From Pseudodesulfovibrio sp. (GTDB lineage Bacteria; Desulfobacterota; Desulfovibrionia; Desulfovibrionales; Desulfovibrionaceae), in the NCBI GenBank assembly GCA_016342345.1, contig JAEINO010000018.1:1-63135 (forward strand): a DNA stretch of 63,135 nucleotides, in the 5' to 3' direction. Positions 35,502-43,731 of the stretch are shown here, in pieces (the first letter of the stretch is position 1; every line of letters starts with the position of its first letter). A program made the position numbers and the translations under genes. Under the pieces are notes generated by a model, which had not been told where the DNA came from, searched no databases, and saw only the letters and a program-made list of their open reading frames with translations.

Positions 35502-37070
35502 ATGCCCATCGAAAAAATATTGGTTGTCGAAGACGATCTTATCGCGCAGTTGGATATAAAGGCCGCATTGGAGCGGGCCGGGTATGCTGTGTCCGGGGTT
35601 GCAGTTTCAGGGGGGGAAGCCATTCGCATGGCCGAATCCCTTGCCCCTGATCTCGTGTTGATGGATATCCGGTTGGATGGAGAAATGGATGGCATAGAAG
35701 CGGCCAATGAAATCATTCGCCGATTCGACATACCCATAATATATCTCACTGTTTACGCCGATGACGAGACCCTGCATTGGGCCAAGGCTTCCGGGCCGTG
35801 TGGCTATCTGCTCAAGCCAGTGAGTCACAAGGAGCTCAAGTCCGCCATTGAAATCGGACTGTACAAGCATCAGATGGAGTGTGAGTTGAAAAAGGCCAAG
35901 CGTGCTGCCGAAGCGGCCAATCGTGCCAAGACATCATTTCTGGCTACCATCAGCCATGAGCTTCGTACGCCCATGAATGGGGTGCTTGGAATGACGGAAT
36001 TGCTTCTGCTTTCGGATTTGGGTGATCCCTATCGGGAAAATGTCCAGTTGATCAAGGATTCTTCCATGTCTTTGCTTTCTGTCCTCAACCAGATTATCGA
36101 CTATTCCAAACTTGAAGCCAGCACGCTGAAGCTCAGGGAGATGGATTTTCGCCTGGAGGATATGGTGGTTGGCATTTTGTCGCAGTATAAGCGAATTGCC
36201 AATGCCAAGGGCGTTGTCGTCGATTATTCAATTGCTCCTGAAATGCCGGGTTGGTTACGAGGCGATTCTGGAAAATTGCGACAAGTGTTGAGCAATCTCA
36301 TCAATAATTCAGTCAAGTTCACTCAATCCGGCCAGGTTATTGTGGATGTTTCACCAGCTCCGGTTGATGGCGATCACGGTGTTGCAGGCGAAGATGGTGC
36401 CATGGTCGTTCAAATTCTGGTGCAGGACACAGGTATTGGCATTCCGGCTGATAAACAGGATGATGTGTTCGAGTCTTTCAATCTGGCAGAGGATCATCTG
36501 TTTCACACATCCGGTGGATTGGGGCTGGGGCTTGCCATTGTCAATAGATTGCTGGCCATTCTCGGAGGGGCCATCCGCTGCGCAAGCGAAGAGGGCAAGG
36601 GAAGCACTTTTTCCATTACTGTTCCGATGAAAGTCAGTAGCTATGAAAACAAGGCCCCGTCAGAAGCTGTCAGGGGAAATGAAATGCCACTTAAGGGGAT
36701 AAAGGTCCTGGTGGCAGAAGATGATCTGGTCAACCAGCGGTATATTGTCAGATTACTTGAAAAAATGGGGTGCGAGGTCGTGCTGGCTGAAGATGGTGCG
36801 AAGGCTCTTGATGCGCTCATTGCCGAATCCTTTGACGTAGTGCTCATGGATGTGGAGATGCCGGTCATGAACGGTATAGAGACAACACGTGCCATACGTG
36901 AGCCTGATACCGGCTGTCTTGATCCTGATATCCCTATTATTGCATTGACTGCTCATGCCATGTGGGGAGATGAACAGCGATGCATTCATGCTGGCATGGA
37001 TGACTATGTTCCCAAGCCCGTAGATATTGACACCATCGCTGCAATCATTCAATCCACTTTGCAGAAGTAA
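35502..37070 (+). CDS. cytosolic hybrid histidine kinase (REC-HisKA-HATPase-REC)
   Basis: A 522-residue soluble hybrid kinase without membrane segments. The first receiver (about 1-120) has phospho-acceptor Asp about 55 (LVLMDIRLDGEMDGIEAA). HisKA follows with His about 152 (FLATISHELRTPMNGVLGMTELLL), then HATPase_c (LSNLINNSVKFT, GGLGLGLAIVNRLL). The second receiver (about 390-515) has Asp about 450 (VVLMDVEMPVMNGIETTRAIR) and PKPVD. Input probably arrives by phosphotransfer or protein contact at the first receiver. No output partner is adjacent. Confidence 0.93.
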   Translation: MPIEKILVVEDDLIAQLDIKAALERAGYAVSGVAVSGGEAIRMAESLAPDLVLMDIRLDGEMDGIEAANEIIRRFDIPIIYLTVYADDETLHWAKASGPCGYLLKPVSHKELKSAIEIGLYKHQMECELKKAKRAAEAANRAKTSFLATISHELRTPMNGVLGMTELLLLSDLGDPYRENVQLIKDSSMSLLSVLNQIIDYSKLEASTLKLREMDFRLEDMVVGILSQYKRIANAKGVVVDYSIAPEMPGWLRGDSGKLRQVLSNLINNSVKFTQSGQVIVDVSPAPVDGDHGVAGEDGAMVVQILVQDTGIGIPADKQDDVFESFNLAEDHLFHTSGGLGLGLAIVNRLLAILGGAIRCASEEGKGSTFSITVPMKVSSYENKAPSEAVRGNEMPLKGIKVLVAEDDLVNQRYIVRLLEKMGCEVVLAEDGAKALDALIAESFDVVLMDVEMPVMNGIETTRAIREPDTGCLDPDIPIIALTAHAMWGDEQRCIHAGMDDYVPKPVDIDTIAAIIQSTLQK

Positions 37071-37116
37071 TGAAAAACCGCCGGTATTCCGGCGTCAAAC
37101 CGGAGCGCGATATACA

Positions 37117-38223
37117 ATGGGCGACATGAATGGATCATCTCCTTTGCTGTCGGGAGGCATCTACAAGGTGTTTCTCATACTGCTGTTGCTGTTTTCTCTG
37201 TATCTTGGTTTTTCCATTGTCGAGCCTTTTGTTCATACGCTTATCTTTTCGACGGTGCTTGCCGTTCTGTTTGCACCTGTTTTCAATTGGGTTTTCGATG
37301 TGTGCAAAGGTCGGCGAACCCTGGCATCGGCACTGACTGTTGCCATTATTGTCTTTTGTCTGCTGCTTCCCATGACCTTTCTTGTCATGGCCCTCATCAG
37401 TCAGGGAGTCGAGTCTTTGGTCTCCTTGAACCACTGGGTTGCAAAAGGTGCATTTCAGAATCTGATCAGTTCCGACATGCTGGATAAATATGTTTCCATG
37501 ATTAATGAGAAACTTCCATTCCTCAGGATCAATGAATTGGATATTCAGGCGAATATCATTCAATATTCCAAGGGCTTTGCCCAAGCCATGCTTGGTGTCG
37601 GAACCGGGCTTGTCAGCAATGCCGCAAAGCTGATTTTGAATTTTCTCCTGATGGTGTTCATCCTTTTTTATTTTTTGCGAGATGGCGGCAAAATGATCGA
37701 TTACCTGAAGCATCTCTCCCCGCTTCGGGCCAAGCAGGAAGACTATATCATCGACAGCCTCAAGCGTGTTGCCCGAGGTGTGCTCATGGGGTGCCTACTC
37801 GTGGCGATTCTTCAGGGCTTTGCCGGAGGAATAGGTCTGGCCGTGGTCGGCATTCCTGCATTTTTCTGGGGTGCGATGATGGCGTTGGCATCTTTGATTC
37901 CCGTACTGGGAACCGGGCTTGTATGGGTCCCTTCGGTGGCGTACCTGTTCTTTGTGGGAGATTGGAAGATGGCGGTTTTTCTCGCTTTGTGGTGTGGCAC
38001 ACTCGTTGTTGGCATCGATACGTTGCTTAGGCCGATCTTCATGCGCGAGGCCGCGCGAGTTTCCACGTTCTACATTTTTCTGGCCATTCTTGGCGGTGTT
38101 TATACCTTCGGCATGTTGGGAGTTTTTTATGGCCCACTCATCCTGAGTTTTGTCATGGTCATGTTGCAAATCTACATTGAAGAATACGCTGAGGATCTCA
38201 AGGGTACCGAGGAATGCAAATAA
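37117..38223 (+). CDS. AI-2E family (PerM/YdiK-type) membrane permease
   Basis: A 368-residue integral membrane protein of the AI-2E/PerM family: TM segments at both ends, a central soluble region (about 130-200), and conserved blocks LILNFLLMVFILFYFLRDG, VARGVLMGCLLVAILQGFAGGIGLAVVGIPAFFWGAMMALASLIPVLGTGLVW and the C-terminal FGMLGVFYGPLILSFVMVM. Substrates of this family are varied and mostly unproved. The start at 37117 has GGAGCG upstream; an upstream ATG lies within the kinase gene. The stop overlaps the mltA start (TAATG). Confidence 0.88.
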   Translation: MGDMNGSSPLLSGGIYKVFLILLLLFSLYLGFSIVEPFVHTLIFSTVLAVLFAPVFNWVFDVCKGRRTLASALTVAIIVFCLLLPMTFLVMALISQGVESLVSLNHWVAKGAFQNLISSDMLDKYVSMINEKLPFLRINELDIQANIIQYSKGFAQAMLGVGTGLVSNAAKLILNFLLMVFILFYFLRDGGKMIDYLKHLSPLRAKQEDYIIDSLKRVARGVLMGCLLVAILQGFAGGIGLAVVGIPAFFWGAMMALASLIPVLGTGLVWVPSVAYLFFVGDWKMAVFLALWCGTLVVGIDTLLRPIFMREAARVSTFYIFLAILGGVYTFGMLGVFYGPLILSFVMVMLQIYIEEYAEDLKGTEECK

Positions 38224-39431
38224 TGACGTTGTTACGATTTCTTTTTGTTGTCTGGCTTGTACCTCTTGTTGTTGTCGGATGTGTTTCCAAGATTCCCGAC
38301 ACCATTGACCAGATTCCGTCTTACGTAGTGGTTGAACAGAGCGAAGCCAAAAACCTGGCTGCTCAGTTGTCAACTCGTTTGCAAGGGCTGGATTCCTGGA
38401 CTGATCTTCGTCCGGGGTTGGAAGACAATCTTACCTACATTCTCAAGCGTTCTCAGGACAGTGTGTGTGTCAATCGGCCTGGTTTGGTTCTCACTTGGGG
38501 GCAATTGGCCAGTTCCGTTGCCGAATTGATTGCAATTCTTCCGCAAGTTGGCAGTAATCCTCATTTGATTGCCGAGCGTTTCGATTGGCTCAAAATATCG
38601 CCGGGAACATTGCTCACGGGGTATTACGAGCCATGGCTTGAAGCGTCACTGAGTCCGGATGATCGATATCAGTATCCTTTGTACGGCGTGCCAGAAGATT
38701 TGAAGACTATCAACTTGAGCCAGTTTCATTATCGCTGGAAAGGGCAGTCGCTCGTTTACAGGATGGGTGAGGATGGCATTGAACCATATTATGACCGTGA
38801 GGCCATCGACGGCATGGGTGCCTTGGCTGAAAAGGGGCAGGAAGTCGCATGGGCCAAGGATCAGGTGGATGTGTTCTTTCTTCAGATTCAGGGATCTGGG
38901 CGACTTGCTTTGCCAGACGGGTCCATGAAACATATCCTTTATGGTGGCAAAAACGGTCATCAATATGTGTCTCTTGGCAGGTTACTCATCGAACGCGGGT
39001 ATGTGCCAAGAGAGGAAATGAGCATGCAGCGTATTCGTGCCTTTCTGAATGCCAATCCGGACAAGGCACGTGAACTGATGTTCGAGAATCCCAGTTATGT
39101 CTTTTTCCATCTCTCGGATGAAGGGCCCTATGGCTCCATTAATTCGATCCTCACTCCTCGCGTCAGTGTAGCCGTGGACCGGACCATGATTCCCCTTGGC
39201 AGTGTGCTGGCACTCAAGACCGCGCTCATGGATTATGAAAAGGGTGAGGCTGATCCGTTTTTTTCATTGGTTCTGGCTCAGGATACGGGCGGAGCAATCA
39301 AGGGAACACGGTGTGATTTTTTTAGTGGTTCCGGTGTTGAGGCAGAGAATCTTGCCGGGCATCTTCAGGAGCAGTCAGAATTGTATCTGCTGATCAGCAA
39401 GCGGGTGATGAAGAGCATTCCCGGTGAGTAA
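38223..39431 (+). CDS. mltA: membrane-bound lytic murein transglycosylase A
   Basis: A 402-residue MltA lipoprotein that cleaves peptidoglycan to anhydro-muropeptides. The N-terminal lipoprotein signal ends in LVVVGCVS. Family blocks: LLTGYYEPWLEASLSPDDRYQYPLYG, VDVFFLQIQGSGRLALPDG, YVFFHLSDEGPYGSINSILTPRVSVAVDRTMIPLGSVL and a 3D domain with LAQDTGGAIKGTRCDFFSGSG containing the catalytic Asp. The ATG at 38223 is preferred (GAGGA 9 bases upstream) over 38214. Confidence 0.93.
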   Translation: MTLLRFLFVVWLVPLVVVGCVSKIPDTIDQIPSYVVVEQSEAKNLAAQLSTRLQGLDSWTDLRPGLEDNLTYILKRSQDSVCVNRPGLVLTWGQLASSVAELIAILPQVGSNPHLIAERFDWLKISPGTLLTGYYEPWLEASLSPDDRYQYPLYGVPEDLKTINLSQFHYRWKGQSLVYRMGEDGIEPYYDREAIDGMGALAEKGQEVAWAKDQVDVFFLQIQGSGRLALPDGSMKHILYGGKNGHQYVSLGRLLIERGYVPREEMSMQRIRAFLNANPDKARELMFENPSYVFFHLSDEGPYGSINSILTPRVSVAVDRTMIPLGSVLALKTALMDYEKGEADPFFSLVLAQDTGGAIKGTRCDFFSGSGVEAENLAGHLQEQSELYLLISKRVMKSIPGE

Positions 39432-39490
39432 CAAGTCAAATACAAGGTTCGTTCTGCGGCTTGCTTTCAAGACGTTTTTGCGTGTTTGAC

Positions 39491-39511
39491 AAAAAAACGA
39501 CAATTTTGTCG
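39491..39511 (-). terminator. terminator of the Rrf2 gene
   Basis: CGACAA-AA-TTGTCG hairpin followed on the minus strand by seven Ts, ending just after the Rrf2 stop codon. Confidence 0.8.
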
Positions 39512-39516
39512 CAAGG

Positions 39517-39936
39517 CTATGCTTCAGCACTGTCCTGTGGGTCCAGCAGGTCTGCCAGGGTAATCGAGTCCAATTCGACTTCCATTGCGCGTGAAGCCCG
39601 TTCCCAGACTTTTTTTGTCTTGCAATCGACCGAGCGGTCGCATTGGGAGTCGCAATCCAGGCAGTTTGATATGCTGATGGCTCCTTCCATGGTCCGAACG
39701 ATCTGCCCCAGGGTGATTTCTGATGGAGCCTTGTCAAGGATGTGACCCCCGGCAACTCCTCGCACGGATTTGATGAAACCAGCTTTTTTCAGGGGGCGGA
39801 TGATCTGTTCGATGAACTGAATGGTGATGCCTGTCTCTTCTGAAAGAATGGCGGTTCTGATCGGTGTATTGCTTTCGTGCGAGGCAAGGCTCAGAAGAAG
39901 CCTGGCTGCATAGCGTGAACGTGCTGATAGTTTCAT
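39517..39936 (-). CDS. Rrf2-family transcriptional regulator, probable Fe-S sensor
   Basis: A 139-residue Rrf2/IscR-type regulator. The winged helix occupies the first 60 residues (MKLSARSRYAARLLLSLASH, ITIQFIEQIIRPLKKAGFIKSVRG), followed by the dimer helix. A Cys cluster at about 92, 95, 99 and 105 (CLDCDSQCDRSVDC) matches the position of cluster ligands in IscR/NsrR. A redox, iron or NO-sensing role is therefore likely. A palindrome at 39987-40007 may be its operator. Confidence 0.9.
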   Translation of the reverse strand: MKLSARSRYAARLLLSLASHESNTPIRTAILSEETGITIQFIEQIIRPLKKAGFIKSVRGVAGGHILDKAPSEITLGQIVRTMEGAISISNCLDCDSQCDRSVDCKTKKVWERASRAMEVELDSITLADLLDPQDSAEA

Positions 39937-39986
39937 GTACTTGCTTGCCTGAGATCTGAAGGTTGCACATCATGCTTGAAGAGATT

Positions 39987-40007
39987 ATTAATCATGAGTA
40001 GATTAAT
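39987..40007. promoter_or_regulatory. candidate Rrf2 operator palindrome
   Basis: ATTAATC-N7-GATTAAT is a perfect 7-bp inverted repeat 51 bases upstream of the Rrf2 start, overlapping a TAATAAT -10-like sequence on the minus strand. It could control both the Rrf2 gene and the divergent hicB-like gene. Confidence 0.45.
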
Positions 40008-40101
40008 CGGGTATGCGCGTCAAGGATCGGGCGTCTCTTGAAGGATTCTCTTGGGGACACCGTTTTGACTGAACAAACTGTTTGCATGAAAGGATAATTC
40101 T

Positions 40102-40503
40102 ATGAAATACATAGCACTTTTTGAAGAAGAGCAGGGCGGCTTTGGTGTTTCCTTTCCTGATTTCCCCGGATGTTCGACATTCGGAGAAGATCTTGACGAG
40201 GCAGTTGACCAGGCCCATGAAGCCTTGACCCTGTATATCGAGTTGTTTCTGGAAGAGGGCAATTCCCTGCCAGAGGCTACGTCCAAGAAAGAACTTCTGG
40301 CTTTGCCGGAAAACAAGGGAAACAAGGTCCTGAATATCATTATTGAAGGCGATGGCAGTGATTTTGAGGAATTCGAGGTTGTCATGCATCATCACTTGCT
40401 CAAGCGTGTTGAAAAATACTGCAAGGAATATGGTGTTTCTCCTGCGGACTTCTTTGCTGTTGCCGCCCGCAAGGCGATCAATGATGATGTGTTCGCAGAA
40501 TAG
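40102..40503 (+). CDS. HicB-like antitoxin family protein, no HicA partner
   Basis: A 133-residue protein. The N-terminal half is a HicB fold (MKYIALFEEEQGGFGVSFPDFPGCSTFGEDLDEAVDQAHEALTLYIE) and the C-terminal part (HHHLLKRVEKYCKEYGVSPADFFAVAARKAIND) looks like an RHH/HTH DNA-binding helix pair. HicB normally neutralises the HicA mRNA nuclease. No HicA-sized gene lies within 165 bases upstream or in the 460 bases downstream, so this is an orphan. It may act as a regulator only. Confidence 0.8.
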   Translation: MKYIALFEEEQGGFGVSFPDFPGCSTFGEDLDEAVDQAHEALTLYIELFLEEGNSLPEATSKKELLALPENKGNKVLNIIIEGDGSDFEEFEVVMHHHLLKRVEKYCKEYGVSPADFFAVAARKAINDDVFAE

Positions 40504-40528
40504 ATATTATTAGTATATTGGCATCTTG

Positions 40529-40555
40529 AACCCGGCTTCTGGCCGGGTTTTTTTA
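40529..40555 (+). terminator. terminator after hicB-like gene
   Basis: AACCCGGC pairs with GCCGGGTT around a short TTCTG loop, followed by a run of seven Ts. Confidence 0.85.
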
Positions 40556-40967
40556 TTGCCTCGTGTCCGTAAACCCCATGGAGGCGTGCAGAGTGAAGAT
40601 TGAGTTTTCGTGTTGTATGAAATTATTATACAAATTTGTAATAATATGTATAAACACAATGGTTGCAACATTAATATTTTTGGTTTAGGAGTTTTTTGTA
40701 GGGTTGTGAGTCCTGTTTATGCTGTGCTACGAGAATATGTGTTATATTTATTTCAAAATTGTAAATATTGTGGGTATTCAGGTTGTCCAACATGGAGACG
40801 CTTTTACGCTTGAGTGATGCGGCTGGATAATATCCGGTCGGTGTTGAAGGTTTGATTGAAATGATGTCGCCTGTTGTGGTTTGTCTCCGTTTTTCATGCT
40901 ACTTTGCACCTGTGTGACCTTTTCTGGACGCACATTGAAAAATCTTACCATGGAGTGAATGAAGCCC
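40556..40967. other. intergenic region upstream of the glutamate synthase operon
   Basis: About 410 bases, strongly AT-rich between 40610 and 40770. A 67-codon ORF there (40610-40813) lacks a ribosome-binding site and has no protein-like composition, so no gene is called. The leader for the glutamate synthase operon must lie within this stretch; no convincing promoter was found. Confidence 0.5.
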
Positions 40968-42104
40968 ATGTGCCGTTTATTTGCGCTGACAAGCCGTGAT
41001 CCCGTGTCACCCATGCATGCCATCAACGCCCTGAATGTGATGAAGGAAGGGCATGATGGTTCCGGTGTGGGGTTGTATCTGAGTGGCCTTGGCGGGCCTT
41101 TTGAGAACTTGAAAGAGTATCCGATTCTGTCCGGCATCTTTACCGAAGCAGGTCTGCGTCGCCTTGATGGATACATGGCCGACAAGGGGCTGCAATCCAA
41201 ATACAGTCTTCTTTTTACTCCTGCTTCCGAACCTCCTGTGGGCACCCCCCGGCGGGGGACATATGCTTCCATCGCCTATAGAGTTCCGGCTGAGTGGAAG
41301 CATCTGACTGAAGATGAGCGAGGGCAGCGTCTGGTGCAGATGCGTCTGGACCTGCGTTCCAGCGGTGAGGAAATCGGCGACATGATGGTGTTTTCGTTCT
41401 GGCCGGACACGATCATGATCAAGGAAGTGGGCGATCCCATGGAGATTGGTGAGTATCTTCAACTCGGGCGAGAGGAAATTCACGCCCGCCACATCCTCGC
41501 TCAAGGGCGTCAGAATACCAACTACGCCATCAATCTGTATGCCTGTCATCCTTTTTTCATCGAGGGAATCGGCACCATGACCAATGGTGAAAATACCGCC
41601 TTTGTCCCTATCATGGAATATCTTCAATCGCGCGGGGTCACCGGTTACTCCGGTTATCAGTCCGATTCCGAGGTCTTTACGCATATCGCGCACTATACGA
41701 CCAGGAAGCTTGGGCTTGATATTCGCGTCTACAAGCATGTGATCACGCCCATGAGTGATGATGAAATGGCTGGTCATCAGGATCGGGAATTCTTGAGCAA
41801 TCTGAAAAAATCCTGTCGGAAGCTGATTATTGACGGCCCCAACTGCGTCATCGGTTGTCTTCCTGATGGCACCATGTTCATGACTCAGGATCGCAAGAAG
41901 CTGCGTCCCGGCGTTGTTGGTGGCAACGGAGAGGCTGGCATTTATGCATTCTCATCCGAAATCTGCGGACTCAATGCGGCCATTCCCGATCGTGACAAAA
42001 GTAAAGATTTTCAACCTATGCATCTTGATACGGCAATCGTTGGACCTGATTGCCGGGAGGTTGTCCAATGCTCTCAGAAAGACCCGTTACCCCTTCAACG
42101 TTAA
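40968..42104 (+). CDS. glutamate synthase, class II glutamine amidotransferase subunit
   Basis: A 378-residue class II glutaminase that releases ammonia from glutamine. After the initiator Met the next residue is Cys (MCRLFALTSRDP), the N-terminal nucleophile, which fixes the start at 40968 rather than the ATG 9 bases earlier. Further GATase blocks include HDGSGVGLYLSG, HILAQGRQNTNYAINLYACHPF and GVTGYSGYQSDSEVF. It is the free-standing version of the GltB N-terminal domain. The gene overlaps the next by 37 bases. The three genes together make a complete glutamate synthase. Confidence 0.92.
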   Translation: MCRLFALTSRDPVSPMHAINALNVMKEGHDGSGVGLYLSGLGGPFENLKEYPILSGIFTEAGLRRLDGYMADKGLQSKYSLLFTPASEPPVGTPRRGTYASIAYRVPAEWKHLTEDERGQRLVQMRLDLRSSGEEIGDMMVFSFWPDTIMIKEVGDPMEIGEYLQLGREEIHARHILAQGRQNTNYAINLYACHPFFIEGIGTMTNGENTAFVPIMEYLQSRGVTGYSGYQSDSEVFTHIAHYTTRKLGLDIRVYKHVITPMSDDEMAGHQDREFLSNLKKSCRKLIIDGPNCVIGCLPDGTMFMTQDRKKLRPGVVGGNGEAGIYAFSSEICGLNAAIPDRDKSKDFQPMHLDTAIVGPDCREVVQCSQKDPLPLQR

Positions 42105-43702
42105 GTCGCAAGGATCTGCCCTGGCAGGTCAAATGGGATATTCATACCTGCACCAAGTGCGGGAGGTGTACTGCTGTATGCCCGGTCAATGCCATTGAAC
42201 TGGGCGTCTTTCGCAAGCGCGAGATAAAGACGTCCATGGGACTTTCAGCCAAACCGGTCAACGAATTCTCCACTTTTTACGGCATCCGTCAGCGTACGGA
42301 CCCGGCTTATGCCTGTATTGGTTGTGCCATGTGCAATCTGGTCTGTCCGAACAATTCCATTGAACCGCATCGTGAGTACGATTCCACCACCTTGCAGTTC
42401 CACAACAATCGGGGCGGTCAGTCCCGTGCGCGTGGCGGTCGCAGGAACAGTTCCGAGAGTCTGCTGGATCAACTCAAGTTCATTCGTATTTCCATGCTCA
42501 CCGATCCTGCTCTGGATGCGGGGCGTCACGAGTTTGAAATGCGAACGCTTCTGGGTCGAGTCCTGTCTCCCGAAGCACAGATCAAGTGTCACCAGGAAAA
42601 TGGCTGGAAACCACCTGTTCGCGAGATATACCCACTGGTCATCGGTGGCATGTCGTTCGGAGCTTTGTCCCCGAACATGTGGGAAGGGCTCCAGATGGGC
42701 GTGGCATACCTCAATGAGGAAATGAACATGCCGGTGCGCATTTGTACGGGCGAGGGTGGCTGTCCGCCGCGCCTGTTGCGTTCCCGGTTTTTGAAATATG
42801 TCATTCTCCAGATTGCATCCGGATATTTTGGGTGGGACGAGATCATTCACGCCATTCCCGAGATGAAGGAAGACCCGTGCGCCATCGAGATCAAGTACGG
42901 ACAGGGAGCCAAGCCCGGCGATGGCGGTCTGCTCATGTGGCACAAGGTCAACAAGTTGATTGCGGCCATTCGTGGTGTGCCCAAGGGCATCAGTCTGCCC
43001 AGTCCGCCCACTCATCAGACTCAGTATTCCATTGAGGAATCCGTGGCCAAGATGATTCAGTCCATGTCCATGGCCTGGGGCTTTCGTGTGCCGGTCTATC
43101 CCAAGATATCGGCATCTTCCACTTCCCTTGCCGTTCTGAACAATCTGGTTCGGAACCCCTTTGCGGCCGGTTTGGCCATTGATGGCGAGGACGGTGGCAC
43201 GGGTGCGGCCTATAACGTTTCCATGAACCATATGGGGCATCCCATCGCTTCCAACCTGCGCGATTGCTACAAGGTCCTGTGCCTTGCCGGTGCCCAGAAC
43301 GAGATCCCGCTCATTGCTGGCGGCGGTATCGGCAAGAATGGCAACCTCGCTGCCAACGCTGCCGCGCTCATGATGCTTGGCGCGAGTATGGTTCAGGTCG
43401 GAAAATATGTCATGCAGGCCGGTGCCGGTTGTCTTGGTTCCGAAAAGGACCGCTGCAATGTCTGCAATCTCGGTATATGCCCCAAGGGCATCACTTCGCA
43501 GGACCCGAGGATATATCGTCGTCTTGATCCGGAAAAAGTCGCCGAACGCGTGGTGGATTTCTATCTGAGCTTTGACACGGAATTGCGGAAGGTGTTCGCC
43601 CCGTTGGGACGCTCCACGTCCCTTCCCATCGGCATGTCCGATGGTCTTGGCATCAGCGACAAGGCTGCTGCCGATCGTTTGGACATCAAGTACGTGATCT
43701 AG
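42068..43702 (+). CDS. glutamate synthase FMN-binding central subunit with N-terminal ferredoxin domain
   Basis: A 544-residue protein. Two 4Fe-4S motifs lie near the N-terminus: CTKCGRCTAVC (about 27-37) and CIGCAMCNLVC (about 82-92). The Glu_synthase alpha/beta barrel that binds FMN follows (IGGMSFGALSPNMWEGLQMG, CTGEGGCPPRLLRS, EIKYGQGAKPGDGGLL, IDGEDGGTGAAYN, PLIAGGGIGKNGNLAANAAALMMLGASMVQVG). A Cys-rich 3Fe-4S-type segment (CLGSEKDRCNVCNLGICPKG) closes it. It converts 2-oxoglutarate plus ammonia to glutamate. The arrangement matches archaeal/anaerobe-type split GltS. ATG at 42068 has GGGAGG upstream. Confidence 0.92.
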   Translation: MLSERPVTPSTLSRKDLPWQVKWDIHTCTKCGRCTAVCPVNAIELGVFRKREIKTSMGLSAKPVNEFSTFYGIRQRTDPAYACIGCAMCNLVCPNNSIEPHREYDSTTLQFHNNRGGQSRARGGRRNSSESLLDQLKFIRISMLTDPALDAGRHEFEMRTLLGRVLSPEAQIKCHQENGWKPPVREIYPLVIGGMSFGALSPNMWEGLQMGVAYLNEEMNMPVRICTGEGGCPPRLLRSRFLKYVILQIASGYFGWDEIIHAIPEMKEDPCAIEIKYGQGAKPGDGGLLMWHKVNKLIAAIRGVPKGISLPSPPTHQTQYSIEESVAKMIQSMSMAWGFRVPVYPKISASSTSLAVLNNLVRNPFAAGLAIDGEDGGTGAAYNVSMNHMGHPIASNLRDCYKVLCLAGAQNEIPLIAGGGIGKNGNLAANAAALMMLGASMVQVGKYVMQAGAGCLGSEKDRCNVCNLGICPKGITSQDPRIYRRLDPEKVAERVVDFYLSFDTELRKVFAPLGRSTSLPIGMSDGLGISDKAAADRLDIKYVI

Positions 43703-43731
43703 AATGGAAGCTCAGGATATCGGAGAATACA

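Noticed and set aside
40610-40813. 67-codon plus-strand open frame
   Set aside because: AT-rich, no ribosome-binding site, composition not protein-like.
42245-43240. Minus-strand open frame (331 codons) opposite the FMN glutamate synthase subunit
   Set aside because: His/Gly-rich shadow of a conserved enzyme.
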